DNA of 64,000 nt from Luteococcus sp048595755 (GTDB lineage Bacteria > Actinomycetota > Actinomycetes > Propionibacteriales > Propionibacteriaceae). Under the pieces are notes generated by a model that was given only the letters and a program-made list of their open reading frames with translations, did no database searches and was not told where the DNA came from. A program made the position numbers and the translations under genes. The stretch lies in the NCBI RefSeq assembly GCF_048595755.1, contig NZ_CP184360.1, positions 2,790,001 through 2,854,000 of the forward strand. Direction: 5' to 3'. Shown one piece after another: positions 48,391 to 58,077 of the stretch. Every line of letters begins with the position of its first letter. The first letter of the stretch is position 1.

Positions 48391-50238
48391 CTACTTCTTG
48401 GCGTCCTTGTCCTTGCCGCCACCCTCACCGGTCTGCAGGGCTGCGACGAAGGCTTCCTGGGGAACCTCCACGCGGCCCACCATCTTCATGCGCTTCTTGC
48501 CCTCCTTCTGCTTCTCGAGCAGCTTGCGCTTGCGGGAGATGTCACCGCCGTAGCACTTGGCCAGGACGTCCTTGCGGATGGCGCGAATGGTCTCACGGGC
48601 GATCACGCGAGCACCGATGGCGGCCTGGATCGGCACCTCGAACTGCTGGCGAGGGATGAGGTCCTTCAACTTGCTGGCCATCGCCACGCCATAGGCATAG
48701 GCCTTGTCCTTGTGGACGATGGCGCTGAAGGCATCCACCGGGTCACCGTGCAGCAGGATGTCCACCTTCACCAGCTCGGCGGCCTCCTCGCCGGAGATGT
48801 CGTAGTCGAGGCTGGCATAGCCCTTGGTCCGGCTCTTGAGGGCGTCGAAGAAGTCGAAGACGATCTCGCCCATCGGCAGGATGTAGCGAATCTCGACGCG
48901 GTCCTCGGAGAGGTAGTCCATGCCGGTCTGGATGCCACGCTTCTGCTGGCACAGTTCCATGATGGTGCCGATGTACTCGCTGGGCGCCAGGATCGTGGCC
49001 TTGGCGACCGGCTCGTAGACCTTGTCGATCTTGCCCTCGGGGTACTCCGACGGGTTGGTGACGGTGTGCTCCTTGCCGTCCTCCATCACCACGCGGTAGA
49101 CCACATTCGGCGCGGTGGAGATCAGGTCCAGGTTGAACTCCTGCTCCAGGCGCTCACGGGTGATCTCCATGTGCAGCAGGCCCAGGAAGCCGACGCGGAA
49201 ACCGAAGCCCAGCGCACCCGAGGTCTCGGGTTCGTAGGTGAGGGCCGCATCGTTGAGCTGCAGCTTCTCCAGCGCCTCGCGCAGCACCGGGAAGTCATTG
49301 CCGTCGATCGGGTAGAGCCCGGAGAAGACCATCGGGTTGGGGTGGCGGTAGCCGCCCAGGTCCTGCTCGGCGGGGCGAACATCGGAGGTCACGGTGTCGC
49401 CCACACGGCTCTGGCGCACGTCCTTCACGCCTGTGATGAGGTAGCCCACCTCGCCCACACCGATGGCGTCCGACTTCATCGGTTCGGGGCTGATGACGCC
49501 CACCTCGAGCACCTCGTGGGTGGCCTTGGTGCTCATCATGCGGATCTTCTCGCGGTGGCTCAGCTGGCCGTCCACCACACGCACATAGGTGACCACGCCG
49601 CGGTAGGTGTCATAGACCGAGTCGAAGATCAGCGCACGGGCCGGGGCTTCCGCGTCGCCGACCGGCGCCGGGATCTGCGCCACGATCTGGTCGAGCAGGT
49701 CGTCGACGCCCTGGCCCGTCTTCGCGGAGACCAGCAGCACGTCGGAAGGCTCGCAACCGATCAGGCCGGCCAGCTCCGCCGCGTACTTCTCCGGCATGGC
49801 GCCCGGCAGGTCGATCTTGTTCAGCACCGGGATGATGGTCAGGTCGTTCTCCATCGCCAGGTACAGGTTGGCCAGCGTCTGCGCCTCGATGCCCTGGGCG
49901 GCGTCCACCAGCAGGATCGCGCCCTCGCAGGCGGCCAGCGACCGCGAGACCTCGTAGGTGAAGTCGACGTGGCCGGGGGTGTCGATCATGTTCAGGATGT
50001 GGGTGGCTCCGTCGACCTCCCACGGCATGCGCACGGCCTGTGACTTGATGGTGATGCCGCGTTCGCGTTCGATGTCCATCCGGTCCAGGTACTGGGCGCG
50101 CATGGCGCGCTGCTCCACCACCCCGGTGATCTGCAACATCCGGTCGGCGAGGGTCGACTTGCCGTGGTCGATGTGCGCAATGATGCAGAAATTGCGAATG
50201 ATCGCCGGGTCGGTCGATCCAGGCTGTGGCGCGCTCAA
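48391..50238 (-). CDS. lepA: Elongation factor 4 (LepA)
   Basis: A 615-residue ribosomal GTPase that acts in translation initiation or elongation under stress. G motifs are AHIDHGKSTL, RGITIK, DTPGHVDF and NKIDLP, and the LepA-only C-terminus CYGGDISRKRKLLEKQK is present. TTG at 50238 (preceded by GGGGAG) gives the normal N-terminus. An ATG at 50280 adds 14 residues and has a weaker site. Confidence 0.96.
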   Translation of the reverse strand: MSAPQPGSTDPAIIRNFCIIAHIDHGKSTLADRMLQITGVVEQRAMRAQYLDRMDIERERGITIKSQAVRMPWEVDGATHILNMIDTPGHVDFTYEVSRSLAACEGAILLVDAAQGIEAQTLANLYLAMENDLTIIPVLNKIDLPGAMPEKYAAELAGLIGCEPSDVLLVSAKTGQGVDDLLDQIVAQIPAPVGDAEAPARALIFDSVYDTYRGVVTYVRVVDGQLSHREKIRMMSTKATHEVLEVGVISPEPMKSDAIGVGEVGYLITGVKDVRQSRVGDTVTSDVRPAEQDLGGYRHPNPMVFSGLYPIDGNDFPVLREALEKLQLNDAALTYEPETSGALGFGFRVGFLGLLHMEITRERLEQEFNLDLISTAPNVVYRVVMEDGKEHTVTNPSEYPEGKIDKVYEPVAKATILAPSEYIGTIMELCQQKRGIQTGMDYLSEDRVEIRYILPMGEIVFDFFDALKSRTKGYASLDYDISGEEAAELVKVDILLHGDPVDAFSAIVHKDKAYAYGVAMASKLKDLIPRQQFEVPIQAAIGARVIARETIRAIRKDVLAKCYGGDISRKRKLLEKQKEGKKRMKMVGRVEVPQEAFVAALQTGEGGGKDKDAKK

Positions 50239-50400
50239 TGCACTCCCCGTCGTCGTGTAGGTACAGGTGGGACGAGTCATCTTCTCATGAACCGTCCAAC
50301 AACTCATGTTCGGCAATCGCGTCACCGATGACAAATGTCATGGTGCACCGGTGATCGCCAGCACTGGGGGCGGGGCCGTCGTGGCACCAGACTCGAAGCC

Positions 50401-51342
50401 ATGGACACCAGCACTGAACCCGTCATCCAGGCCACCGGACTGCGACGCCGCTACGGACGCGGCCGCAACACCTTCGAGGCGGTGCGCGGCGTCGACCTCG
50501 ACGTCGCCCGCGGCGAGCTCTTCGCCCTGCTCGGCACCAATGGCGCCGGCAAGACCTCCACCCTGGAGGTGCTCGAGGGCCTGGCGCCCGCCAGCGACGG
50601 CCAGGTGCGGGTGCTGGGGCATGATCCCTACCGGCAGCGCCAGCAGATCATCTCGCGGATGGGCATCATGCTGCAGCAGGCCGGCTTCCCCGAGAGCCTC
50701 ACAGTGGCAGAGACCGCCACCATGTGGCACGGCACGCTCTCCACGCCTCGCCCCATCGCCAGCGTGCTGGCCGACGTGCAGCTCAGTGAGCGCGCCGGCG
50801 TGCCGGTCAAGAGCCTCTCGGGCGGCGAGAAGCGACGCCTGGACCTGGGGCTTGCCCTGATGGGCCGTCCCGAACTGGTCTTCCTGGACGAACCCACCAC
50901 GGGCCTGGATCCGCAGAGCCGCCACGTCACCTGGAACCTGGTGCGTTCCCTGCTCGACGAGGGGTGCACCGTGGTGCTCACCACCCACTACCTGGCCGAG
51001 GCGGAGGAATTGGCCGACCGGATCGCGATCATGCACCAGGGCGTCATCCACACCGAGGGCACCGTGGCGCAGATCGTCGCCACGCAGAATGCCCGCATCG
51101 AGTTCGACTCCCCCGACGCCCGGCTGCTGGACCTGGCCAGCCTTCCGGCCCTCGCGGAGCGAATCGAGGTCAGTGGTGAGCGCGTCGAGCTGCAGAGCAA
51201 GCACCTGCAGACCACCTTGGCCGAGCTGATGGCCCGCGCCGCACAAAACCAGGTGGAGCTCGGCCGTCTGCAGGCCCGCAGCGCCTCGCTGGAACAGGCC
51301 TTCATGGCCATCTCCGAGCAGAGCCATTCGCTGGCCGCCTGA
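50401..51342 (+). CDS. ABC-2 type transporter ATP-binding protein
   Basis: A 313-residue ATPase with Walker A GTNGAGKTST, signature LSGGEKRRLDLGLAL, Walker B LVFLDEPTTGLD and an H-loop in TTHYL. The C-terminal extension (about 230-313) is typical of drug/antibiotic exporters. It works with the permease 36 bases downstream and precedes a two-component system in the same direction. Confidence 0.95.
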   Translation: MDTSTEPVIQATGLRRRYGRGRNTFEAVRGVDLDVARGELFALLGTNGAGKTSTLEVLEGLAPASDGQVRVLGHDPYRQRQQIISRMGIMLQQAGFPESLTVAETATMWHGTLSTPRPIASVLADVQLSERAGVPVKSLSGGEKRRLDLGLALMGRPELVFLDEPTTGLDPQSRHVTWNLVRSLLDEGCTVVLTTHYLAEAEELADRIAIMHQGVIHTEGTVAQIVATQNARIEFDSPDARLLDLASLPALAERIEVSGERVELQSKHLQTTLAELMARAAQNQVELGRLQARSASLEQAFMAISEQSHSLAA

Positions 51343-51378
51343 GCCCTCCCCCCAACTCACAACACCCCAGAACAGGAC

Positions 51379-52251
51379 ATGGACATGAGCACCACACCCG
51401 TCGTCGCCGCCCATCAGGCCACAGACCACCAGCCAGTTGCCAAGGACCGCCCCTCGACCCCGCTGGGTCGCATCGCAAGTCTCACCCGCGCCGAACTCAA
51501 GATGCTGTTGCGCAGCAAGGTGAGCTTCTTCTACGCCATCTCACTCGCCCCGATGATGGTGGTGCTCATGGCCGAGATGCCTGCCACCAAGAAGCTGATG
51601 GAGGCCATGCCGTCGGGCGGCGCGGCCACCATGATCACGGCGATCCTGGTGATCAGCGGATTGAGCCTTGCCATCTACTACAACCTGACCACCGCGACGG
51701 TCGCGCGGCGTGAGGCCCTGGTGCTGAAGCGGCTGCGCACCGGGGAGGCCAGCGCCACCGAGGTGCTCGTCGCCCTGGCCAGCCCCAACCTGCTGATCTT
51801 CGCGCTGCAGGTGCTGCTGGTCCTGGCCATCACTGCCGCCGCCTTCGGCAGCCCCCAGTTCACCAATCCCGTGCTCTTCGTGCTGGCACTGCTGCTCGGC
51901 GCGGTCTTCTTCGCGATCGTCAGCTTCCTCACCAGCGTCCACACCCGCACCGTCGAGGCCTCCCAGCTGACCACGATGCCCGGCATCTTCCTCTTCCTGG
52001 CCGTCTCCGGGCTGCTGATCCCGCTCTCTGTGATCCCCGAACGCCTGCAGCTGGTCTTCGAGCTGCTTCCCGTCGCCCCGATCGCCGACCTGGTGCTGAT
52101 GGGACTCAACGGCACCACCCTGGACGGCCAGCACCTCAGCACCGGCCAGACCTGGGGCACCGCGGTACAGCCCATCCTGGTGATGGTGATCTGGATCGTG
52201 GCAGCCGGCTGGCAGTTGCACCGCACCATGGACTGGGAGCCCCGCCGATGA
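51379..52251 (+). CDS. ABC-2 type transporter permease
   Basis: A 290-residue permease with about six hydrophobic helices beginning near residue 48, of the ABC-2 exporter type. It pairs with the ATPase at 50401. The ATG at 51379 is used; MST six bases later is possible. The stop overlaps the kinase start by four bases. The exported substrate is unknown and could be an antibiotic or peptide. Confidence 0.92.
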   Translation: MDMSTTPVVAAHQATDHQPVAKDRPSTPLGRIASLTRAELKMLLRSKVSFFYAISLAPMMVVLMAEMPATKKLMEAMPSGGAATMITAILVISGLSLAIYYNLTTATVARREALVLKRLRTGEASATEVLVALASPNLLIFALQVLLVLAITAAAFGSPQFTNPVLFVLALLLGAVFFAIVSFLTSVHTRTVEASQLTTMPGIFLFLAVSGLLIPLSVIPERLQLVFELLPVAPIADLVLMGLNGTTLDGQHLSTGQTWGTAVQPILVMVIWIVAAGWQLHRTMDWEPRR

Positions 52252-53528
52252 CCGCGTCGAGCTGGTTCACTGGTGCGGTGAGCCAGCTCGACCTCGACCC
52301 CCGCCCCCACGGTTCCCTCGCCGATCGGGTCCTGGGCAGCACCCCCACCCAGCGGCTGGTGCGGTACACGAAGTTCTCGCTGTGCATGCTTCCGATGACG
52401 GGGCCGATCGTCCAGCTGGCCCCCTTGTGGGCCCGGGGTGACGTGGTCCGCCCCTGGCAGGCGGGCGTGTGCAGCCTGGCCTCGGTCCTGGCCTGCCTCG
52501 GCGCGCTGCTGCTCCTGAGCCCTGCCCTGGCCCCCAGCCTGGGCGGGCCACGCCCCAGCGTGAGGCAGTGGCTGCCCGTCGCGGCCCTCACCGCCACCTC
52601 GATGGTTCTGCCGCTGTTCCTGCTCCCCCATGACCCTCGGCTGGGATGGGCCTCCGGGCTGGCGCAGGCCTGTCTGGCAGCCGCCGGGCCGGCCAGCGTG
52701 CTCACTTGTCTGCTGGGACCCAAGGGAACCAGGCTCCTGTTGCTGGCGACGCTCCTGCTGCCACCCACCGTGTCGCTGCTCACCGGGGGCCATCGCGTCA
52801 TGAGCCTGATGGCGAGCATTGCGCCGGCCGTCTACGCGGCGATGTTCATCCTGGGTGGTGTGTTCACGGCGTGGATGATCAGCGTGATCGCAGCGCTCGA
52901 CGAGGCCCGCCACACCAGCGCCCGGCTGGCGGTGGCCGAGGAACGCCTGCGCTTCGGGCGTGACCTGCACGACGTGGTCGGCCGTGGGCTCTCGGCCATC
53001 TCCCTCAAGAGCCAACTGGCGGCCGAGCTGTCGCGCCGCGGCCGGCATGAACACGCCCAGCAGGAGATGGCGGCGGTGCACCAGCTCTCCCAGGACCAAC
53101 TGGCCGAGATGCGCGCCGTGGTGGCCGGCTATCGACGGGCCGAACTGACCAGTGAGTTGGCCGGTGCCCGTCGCCTGCTCGAATCCAGCGGCGCCCACGT
53201 GACGATCATCGGGCTCGACCTCGCGGCGCACTTGCCCGAGGAGGTGCAGGAGGCGCTGGCCTGGACCGTGCGGGAAGCAGCCACCAATGTGGTGCGCCAC
53301 AGCTCGGCAAGACACTGCAGCATCACCCTGGAGGTGGGTGAATCGGCACGCTTGACCATCAGCAATGACGGGGCCCATCGTCCCGACGGATCCGCCACGG
53401 GTTCTGGCCTGCGTGGGTTGCAGGAGCGCTTGGCCCAGGCGGGCGGCCGACTGGAGCACGGGCTGGAGGGTGACAGTTTCGTCCTGGTGGCCAGCGTGGG
53501 CCTGCCCCGCGAGGAAGCGGCAGAATGA
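52248..53528 (+). CDS. NarL-type sensor histidine kinase
   Basis: A 426-residue kinase with about five hydrophobic helices in the first 215 residues and no large extracytoplasmic domain. HisKA_3 with the phosphorylated His in GRDLHDVVGRGLSAISLK and a HATPase_c with VRHSSA follow, ending in GSGLRGLQERLAQAGG. The few exposed loops suggest sensing within the membrane, as in LiaS or DesK. It overlaps both neighbours by four bases. Confidence 0.94.
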   Translation: MTASSWFTGAVSQLDLDPRPHGSLADRVLGSTPTQRLVRYTKFSLCMLPMTGPIVQLAPLWARGDVVRPWQAGVCSLASVLACLGALLLLSPALAPSLGGPRPSVRQWLPVAALTATSMVLPLFLLPHDPRLGWASGLAQACLAAAGPASVLTCLLGPKGTRLLLLATLLLPPTVSLLTGGHRVMSLMASIAPAVYAAMFILGGVFTAWMISVIAALDEARHTSARLAVAEERLRFGRDLHDVVGRGLSAISLKSQLAAELSRRGRHEHAQQEMAAVHQLSQDQLAEMRAVVAGYRRAELTSELAGARRLLESSGAHVTIIGLDLAAHLPEEVQEALAWTVREAATNVVRHSSARHCSITLEVGESARLTISNDGAHRPDGSATGSGLRGLQERLAQAGGRLEHGLEGDSFVLVASVGLPREEAAE

Positions 53529-54139
53529 GCCATGTGATCCGCATCCTGCTGGCCGACGACGAGACCCTCATCCGCGACGCCCTGGCCGGTTTGCTCGGCC
53601 TGGAGGAGGACTTCGAGGTGGTGGCCGTGGCCGCCAGCGGAACCGAGGCCGTCGCCGCGGCGCGTCACCACCGGCCCGACATCTGCCTGCTCGACCTGCA
53701 GATGCCCGGCTGTGACGGGATCGAGGCCGCCGCCCAGATCTTGGCCGAGCTGCCCACCACCGGATGCCTGGTGGTCACCAGTCACGGCCGTCCCGGGCAC
53801 CTGAAGAAGGCGCTGGCCACCGGGGTGCGTGGCTTCCTGCCCAAGACCACCGCCGCTGCAGAGCTGGGACGCGTGATCCGACAGGTCAACCGGGGTGGTC
53901 GGCACGTCGACCCGCAGCTGGCCGCCGAGGCGATCGCCGCGGGCGACTCCCCGCTGACCCCGCGCGAGGCCGACGTGCTCGAGCTGGCCGGCGATGGCGC
54001 GCCGGTGGAGGAGATCGCGCTGCGAGCGCATCTGTCGCCCGGCACCGTCCGCAACTACCTCTCTTCGGCGGTGGCAAAGTTGGGCACCCAGAACCGGCAT
54101 GAGGCCATCGCGTTGGCCCGTCGGCAGGGGTGGATTTGA
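53525..54139 (+). CDS. NarL/LuxR-family response regulator
   Basis: A 204-residue regulator. The receiver carries ADDE, the phosphoacceptor in ICLLDLQMPGCDG and LPKTT; the LuxR helix-turn-helix is LTPREADVLELAGDG followed by LSPGTVRNYLSSAVAKLG. Partner of the kinase upstream. It probably regulates the ABC-2 exporter operon. Confidence 0.95.
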   Translation: MSHVIRILLADDETLIRDALAGLLGLEEDFEVVAVAASGTEAVAAARHHRPDICLLDLQMPGCDGIEAAAQILAELPTTGCLVVTSHGRPGHLKKALATGVRGFLPKTTAAAELGRVIRQVNRGGRHVDPQLAAEAIAAGDSPLTPREADVLELAGDGAPVEEIALRAHLSPGTVRNYLSSAVAKLGTQNRHEAIALARRQGWI

Positions 54140-54165
54140 GCCAACTGCCGACGCACTGGTAGTGT
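54136..54165 (+). promoter_or_regulatory. rpsT promoter
   Basis: TTGAGC and TAGTGT with an 18-base spacer match a vegetative promoter and begin on the stop of the preceding regulator gene. The leader of about 70 bases contains the AAGAAGG ribosome binding site. Confidence 0.55.
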
Positions 54166-54239
54166 GACGAGTCGCGTCCGACGACGCACCCAGATTTTCC
54201 TGAACTTTTTCAACCGTTCCAGTCAAGAAGGTTATCCAC

Positions 54240-54500
54240 GTGGCAAACATCAAGTCCCAGATGAAGCGCAACAAGACCAACGAGAAGGCTCGTCAGCGCA
54301 ACAAGGCCGTCAAGTCGGGTCTGCGTACCGCCGTGCGCCGCTTCAACGAGGCTGTTGCCGCCGGTGACACCGAGAAGGCGACCACGCTGGCTGCCCACGC
54401 CAACCGCATGCTCGACAAGGCCGCCTCGAAGGGCGTCATCCACAAGAACCAGGCCGCCAACCGCAAGTCGGCCATCTCCAGCAAGGCCGCTGCTCTCTGA
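54240..54500 (+). CDS. rpsT: 30S ribosomal protein S20
   Basis: An 86-residue S20 that binds 16S rRNA early in 30S assembly. ANIKSQMKRNKTNEKARQRN and the Ala-rich HKNQAANRKSAISSKAAAL end are typical. It starts with GTG behind AAGAAGG. It is the usual divergent or convergent neighbour of holA in actinobacteria. Confidence 0.98.
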   Translation: MANIKSQMKRNKTNEKARQRNKAVKSGLRTAVRRFNEAVAAGDTEKATTLAAHANRMLDKAASKGVIHKNQAANRKSAISSKAAAL

Positions 54501-54554
54501 GCCTGCCCCGCTGCTGACCCGCGCCGCCACCTGCGGCGCACCTGAACATCGTCG

Positions 54555-54592
54555 ACCAGCGCCTCGTCCCGACTGGGGGCCGAGGCGCTGGT
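54555..54592. terminator. Hairpin downstream of rpsT
   Basis: ACCAGCGCCTCG (54555-54566) pairs perfectly with CGAGGCGCTGGT (54581-54592) around a 14-base loop. It lacks a T run, so it may terminate weakly or work with Rho. Confidence 0.6.
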
Positions 54593-54623
54593 TGCGTTCC
54601 TACTCCAGCCTGCCGCCCTCAAC

Positions 54624-54670
54624 CGATCAACTTGAGCCGATCCACCTGAGTCGATCAGCTTGAGTCGATC
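54624..54670. repeat. 14-bp tandem repeat between rpsT and holA
   Basis: Units starting CGATC at 54624, 54638, 54652 and a partial one at 54666 have a period of 14 bases (CGATCNNCTTGAGT-like). They fill the gap before the holA stop. Their function is unknown. Confidence 0.75.
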
Positions 54671-54682
54671 GTCGGGGCCCGA

Positions 54683-55672
54683 TCAGCGGGCGACGGCATG
54701 CGCCCGATCCACCGCCAGCAGCAACTGCTCCAGCGCGAAGTGCGGATCACTGGCCGCCCCCTTGACCTGGGCATCCGCGAGCGCCACCGCCCGCAGTGCC
54801 TGGGAGACCCCCTGGGGGCTCCAGGACCGCGACAGGCGCGAGAGGTCCTTCAGCTTCCACGGCGGAACACCCACCTCTCGTGCCAGCTCCCCCTGTGCCA
54901 ACCGTGCCGAGCGGGCGTCCAGGTACTTGCCGAGCCCGCGCAACGACGAGGCCAGCGCGCTGGTGACCAGCACGGGGGCCACCCCGGTCGCGAGGGCCCA
55001 CCGCAGCTTCTCCAGCGCCGGGCCCGGGCGTCCGCCCATGATGTCATCGGCCACCGCGAAGCTCGTCACGTCGGCCCGCCCCGCGAAGTAGCGCTGGATC
55101 ATGGGTGCGGTGACGCGCTCCCCTTCCCAATCACTGCCCAGCTGCGCCACTGCCGCGGCCAGCGCGCGCAGATCATGGCCCACGGCATCGACCAGGGCCT
55201 GGGCGGCCTCCTGGTCCATGCCGACCCGGGTGCGTCGGGCCTCGCCCTCGACCCACTTGGGCAGTTCCCAGGCCTTGACCGCGACCGCCTCGACCAGCGG
55301 AACCTTGGCCTTCTTCAGCTTGTCGACCAGGCCCTTGCCCTTCTGGCCGCCGCCGTGCACCAAGGTGAGGCAGAGGTGCTCGCCCGGATCCTTGGCCGCG
55401 GTCAGGACCGCATCGAAGAGCTCCTGCGGCAGGTTGGCCAGGTCTTCCACCACGACGATGCTGGCGCTGGCGAACAGGGAGCCGCCGGTCAGTTCGGCAA
55501 AGCGGTTGCCCTCCAGGTCGAGCGCCGGCACCTTGGTGAGCTCGGCGTCGGGAACCTGGGAGCGCGCAGCCGCGACCCGCTCGGCCACGGCCCGCTCCGC
55601 GAGCAGCGATTCCGGTCCGTGCACCAGGACACAGGTGCCGAAGGTCTGCTGGGGTTCGCGTCGTGCGGCCAT
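54683..55672 (-). CDS. holA: DNA polymerase III delta subunit
   Basis: A 329-residue clamp-loader delta subunit. The AAA-like N-terminus has TCVLVHGPESLLAERAV and IVVVEDLANLP; the C-terminal collar has DPHFALEQLLLAVDRAH. It opens the beta clamp. The ATG at 55672 (MAARREPQQ) fits, and the frame to 55993 would overlap comEC. It lies 56 bases after comEC. Confidence 0.94.
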   Translation of the reverse strand: MAARREPQQTFGTCVLVHGPESLLAERAVAERVAAARSQVPDAELTKVPALDLEGNRFAELTGGSLFASASIVVVEDLANLPQELFDAVLTAAKDPGEHLCLTLVHGGGQKGKGLVDKLKKAKVPLVEAVAVKAWELPKWVEGEARRTRVGMDQEAAQALVDAVGHDLRALAAAVAQLGSDWEGERVTAPMIQRYFAGRADVTSFAVADDIMGGRPGPALEKLRWALATGVAPVLVTSALASSLRGLGKYLDARSARLAQGELAREVGVPPWKLKDLSRLSRSWSPQGVSQALRAVALADAQVKGAASDPHFALEQLLLAVDRAHAVAR

Positions 55673-55728
55673 GCCGCAAGCATGCCAGTTGCCACCGACA
55701 GTGCGCTCGCCACGCCCGGGCTCCTGCC

Positions 55729-58077
55729 TCAGGGCGGACCGTCGCGCTCGGTCCGCACCTGCAGCTGGTTCCCCTCCAACCACAGGGTCACGGTTCCCGC
55801 CAGGTCGGTTCGAAGCACCCGCATGCCGCACTCCTGTGCCAACCGCACGGCTGTTGGAGCCGGATGCCGATGCCGGTTGCGGTAGCCCGCGCTGGCGACC
55901 GCCACGACGGCCTGGGAGCCGCACCAGAACTGTCGATCCTGGCGCGCCGAGCCGTGGTGCGGCATCTTCAGCACCTGTGCCCGTGGCTGCCATCCGTCGG
56001 CGACGACCTTCTGCTGACCGGCCGGTTCGACGTCGCCGCCGAGCACCACTGCCAACCCATCGACCAGCCGTGCCACCAGCACGATCGACGAGTCGTTCTC
56101 GGCCGAACTCTCCCCCTCCCCCGCCTGCGCCAGCACCCCCGAGGCCCCCACCCCCACCACCTCCAACCGGGCCTGAGGTGTGGAGAGCACCAACCCCACC
56201 GCGGCGGGCCGGGCAGGCACCGTCGCCTCGGCGAGCAAGGACTGCACTTCTCGCGCCGCCCAGACCGGGGACTGCACCGGATTCACCACCGCGTGCTCTG
56301 TGGGGAACTCACGCAACACGGCCGCCAGGCCGGCGATGTGGTCATCGTGGTAGTGGCTGAGCACCACCGCGGAGAGTCGCTTGACCCCCAGTGCCTGCAG
56401 ACAGCCCACCGTCGTGGCCCCGTCCGGACCAGCGTCCACCAGGACGGCCTGCCCGGGACCGGATCGCAGCACGGTGGCGTCTCCCTGCCCGACGTCGCAG
56501 AAGGCCACCTGCCAGGGACCGGGCCATCCCAGCGGCCGTGGCGCGCGCCAGCAGGCCAGCGCCATCGCCCCGGCAGCCACCAGGCAGGCCACCCGACGCG
56601 CCAGGATCTCTGGTACCAACGGTGCCGCCGCCAGGCACAGCGCACCCAAGGCCACCAACATCGGCGCGCTGGCCGGCCAGCGCCACGTCGCTGCGGGCAG
56701 CGAGGCACCCCACTGCGCCGTCCACACCACCGGCTGCACGCACCAGCCGGCGACCCATCCCACCCACGAGGCCGCCGGCGGGGAGACCACCGAGACGGTG
56801 GCGGCCGCCAGCCCCGCCACCGTGGCCGGTCCCACGAAGGGGCCGGCCAGGGCATTGGCGACCAGGCCCACCACCGAGACCTCATCGCTGATCGAGGTCA
56901 CCAGGGGTTGGGTTGCCAGCTGTGCTGCCAGGGGCACTGTGACTGCCTCGGCACACCATGCCGGCGCCCAGGACATCGCCGCGGTCCACCGCTGCCCCCA
57001 CCACAGGATCCCGGCGGTGGCACAGACCGACAGGGCGAACCCCATCGACCGCGCCAACCATGGGTCCACCAACACCAGGAACCAGATCGCCACGCACAGG
57101 TGGCGCAGGCCCCGCCCCGTCCCACCGGCGCGTCCCAGCCCGCCCAGCGCCACCAGTCCCATTGCCCCGGCACGCACCACGCTCGGTTCGGCACGGCACA
57201 GCACGACGAAAGCCACCACCCCCAGCAGCGCCGAGCCACGCACCCACCATCCGCGCAGGCCCACCGAACGCACCAGGACCGAACCGAAGACCAGCATCAA
57301 GGTCAGGTTCGTTCCTGAGACCGCCGTCAGATGGGTCAGACCGGTGGCACGGAAGTCCTCCTCCAGCTGCGGGTCCAGGCCGCTCGTGTCGCCCACCACC
57401 AGTGACGGCAACAACCCTGCCTGCAAGGGTGGGCTGTGCCTCATGGAGTCCCGCAGCCCCGCCCGGATGCGGTTGACCCCGGCACGCCAGCCCCGCGGTT
57501 CCTGCAGCATCGTCGGTGGTGCCCGCAGCATCAGCTCCGCGGCGTGCCCCCGCCCGGGTTGGGCGACGCCCAACCGCCCCTCCACACGCAGCAGGCTGCC
57601 CGCGGGGATCTGGGCCAGCTGGTCACCCAGATCACCGGTGGCCCGCACGCGCAGTGTCGCTCGCTGCCGGATGATGTGGCCGCGGGCCTGCACCTGCACC
57701 GTGTGGGCATCCACCACGGCCGAGGCAGGGACTGCTCCTTGGGAGGGGAACTGGCGCACGTCAGTGGTCAACCGCAGCGTCACGGTCGCCATGGCCTTCT
57801 GCTGTCCCCACTGGCCCACCGGGCTGCCCACCAGCTGATGGTGCCGTGCCGCCGCCAGCGCCGCACTCACCACCAGGCACAGGAGCACACCCCAGGCGAG
57901 GCTCGTGCGCCGTTCGTGGTGCAGACGCAGTGCCAGCACGGCCGTGGCGGCCGCCAACAGCAGGCCCCAGCCTCGTGTGGGGGCCGCGCCCCACCAGGCC
58001 CCGCCCCAGGCGGCCACGGCCACCCAGCCCACGCGCAGGTCTGCGGTGTGCGGCGCGGTCTGCTCATACCCGGACAT
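55729..58077 (-). CDS. comEC: ComEC/Rec2 DNA uptake channel
   Basis: A 782-residue membrane protein for DNA transport across the membrane. The early soluble part follows two helices, the competence domain with DFRATGLTHLTAVSGTNLTL has about eight helices, and the C-terminal metallo-beta-lactamase-like nuclease has FCDVGQGDATVL, SHYHDDHIAGL and MPHHGSARQD. All three domains are present, so the gene looks functional. It overlaps comEA by 14 bases. Confidence 0.95.
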   Translation of the reverse strand: MSGYEQTAPHTADLRVGWVAVAAWGGAWWGAAPTRGWGLLLAAATAVLALRLHHERRTSLAWGVLLCLVVSAALAAARHHQLVGSPVGQWGQQKAMATVTLRLTTDVRQFPSQGAVPASAVVDAHTVQVQARGHIIRQRATLRVRATGDLGDQLAQIPAGSLLRVEGRLGVAQPGRGHAAELMLRAPPTMLQEPRGWRAGVNRIRAGLRDSMRHSPPLQAGLLPSLVVGDTSGLDPQLEEDFRATGLTHLTAVSGTNLTLMLVFGSVLVRSVGLRGWWVRGSALLGVVAFVVLCRAEPSVVRAGAMGLVALGGLGRAGGTGRGLRHLCVAIWFLVLVDPWLARSMGFALSVCATAGILWWGQRWTAAMSWAPAWCAEAVTVPLAAQLATQPLVTSISDEVSVVGLVANALAGPFVGPATVAGLAAATVSVVSPPAASWVGWVAGWCVQPVVWTAQWGASLPAATWRWPASAPMLVALGALCLAAAPLVPEILARRVACLVAAGAMALACWRAPRPLGWPGPWQVAFCDVGQGDATVLRSGPGQAVLVDAGPDGATTVGCLQALGVKRLSAVVLSHYHDDHIAGLAAVLREFPTEHAVVNPVQSPVWAAREVQSLLAEATVPARPAAVGLVLSTPQARLEVVGVGASGVLAQAGEGESSAENDSSIVLVARLVDGLAVVLGGDVEPAGQQKVVADGWQPRAQVLKMPHHGSARQDRQFWCGSQAVVAVASAGYRNRHRHPAPTAVRLAQECGMRVLRTDLAGTVTLWLEGNQLQVRTERDGPP

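Noticed and set aside
48340..50043. Long open frame opposite lepA (567 codons)
   Set aside because: Same artefact of third-position GC bias. The LepA motifs are on the minus strand.
55663..57318. Open frame opposite comEC and holA
   Set aside because: The product is His/Gln/Arg low complexity with no domain, while both minus-strand genes are well supported.
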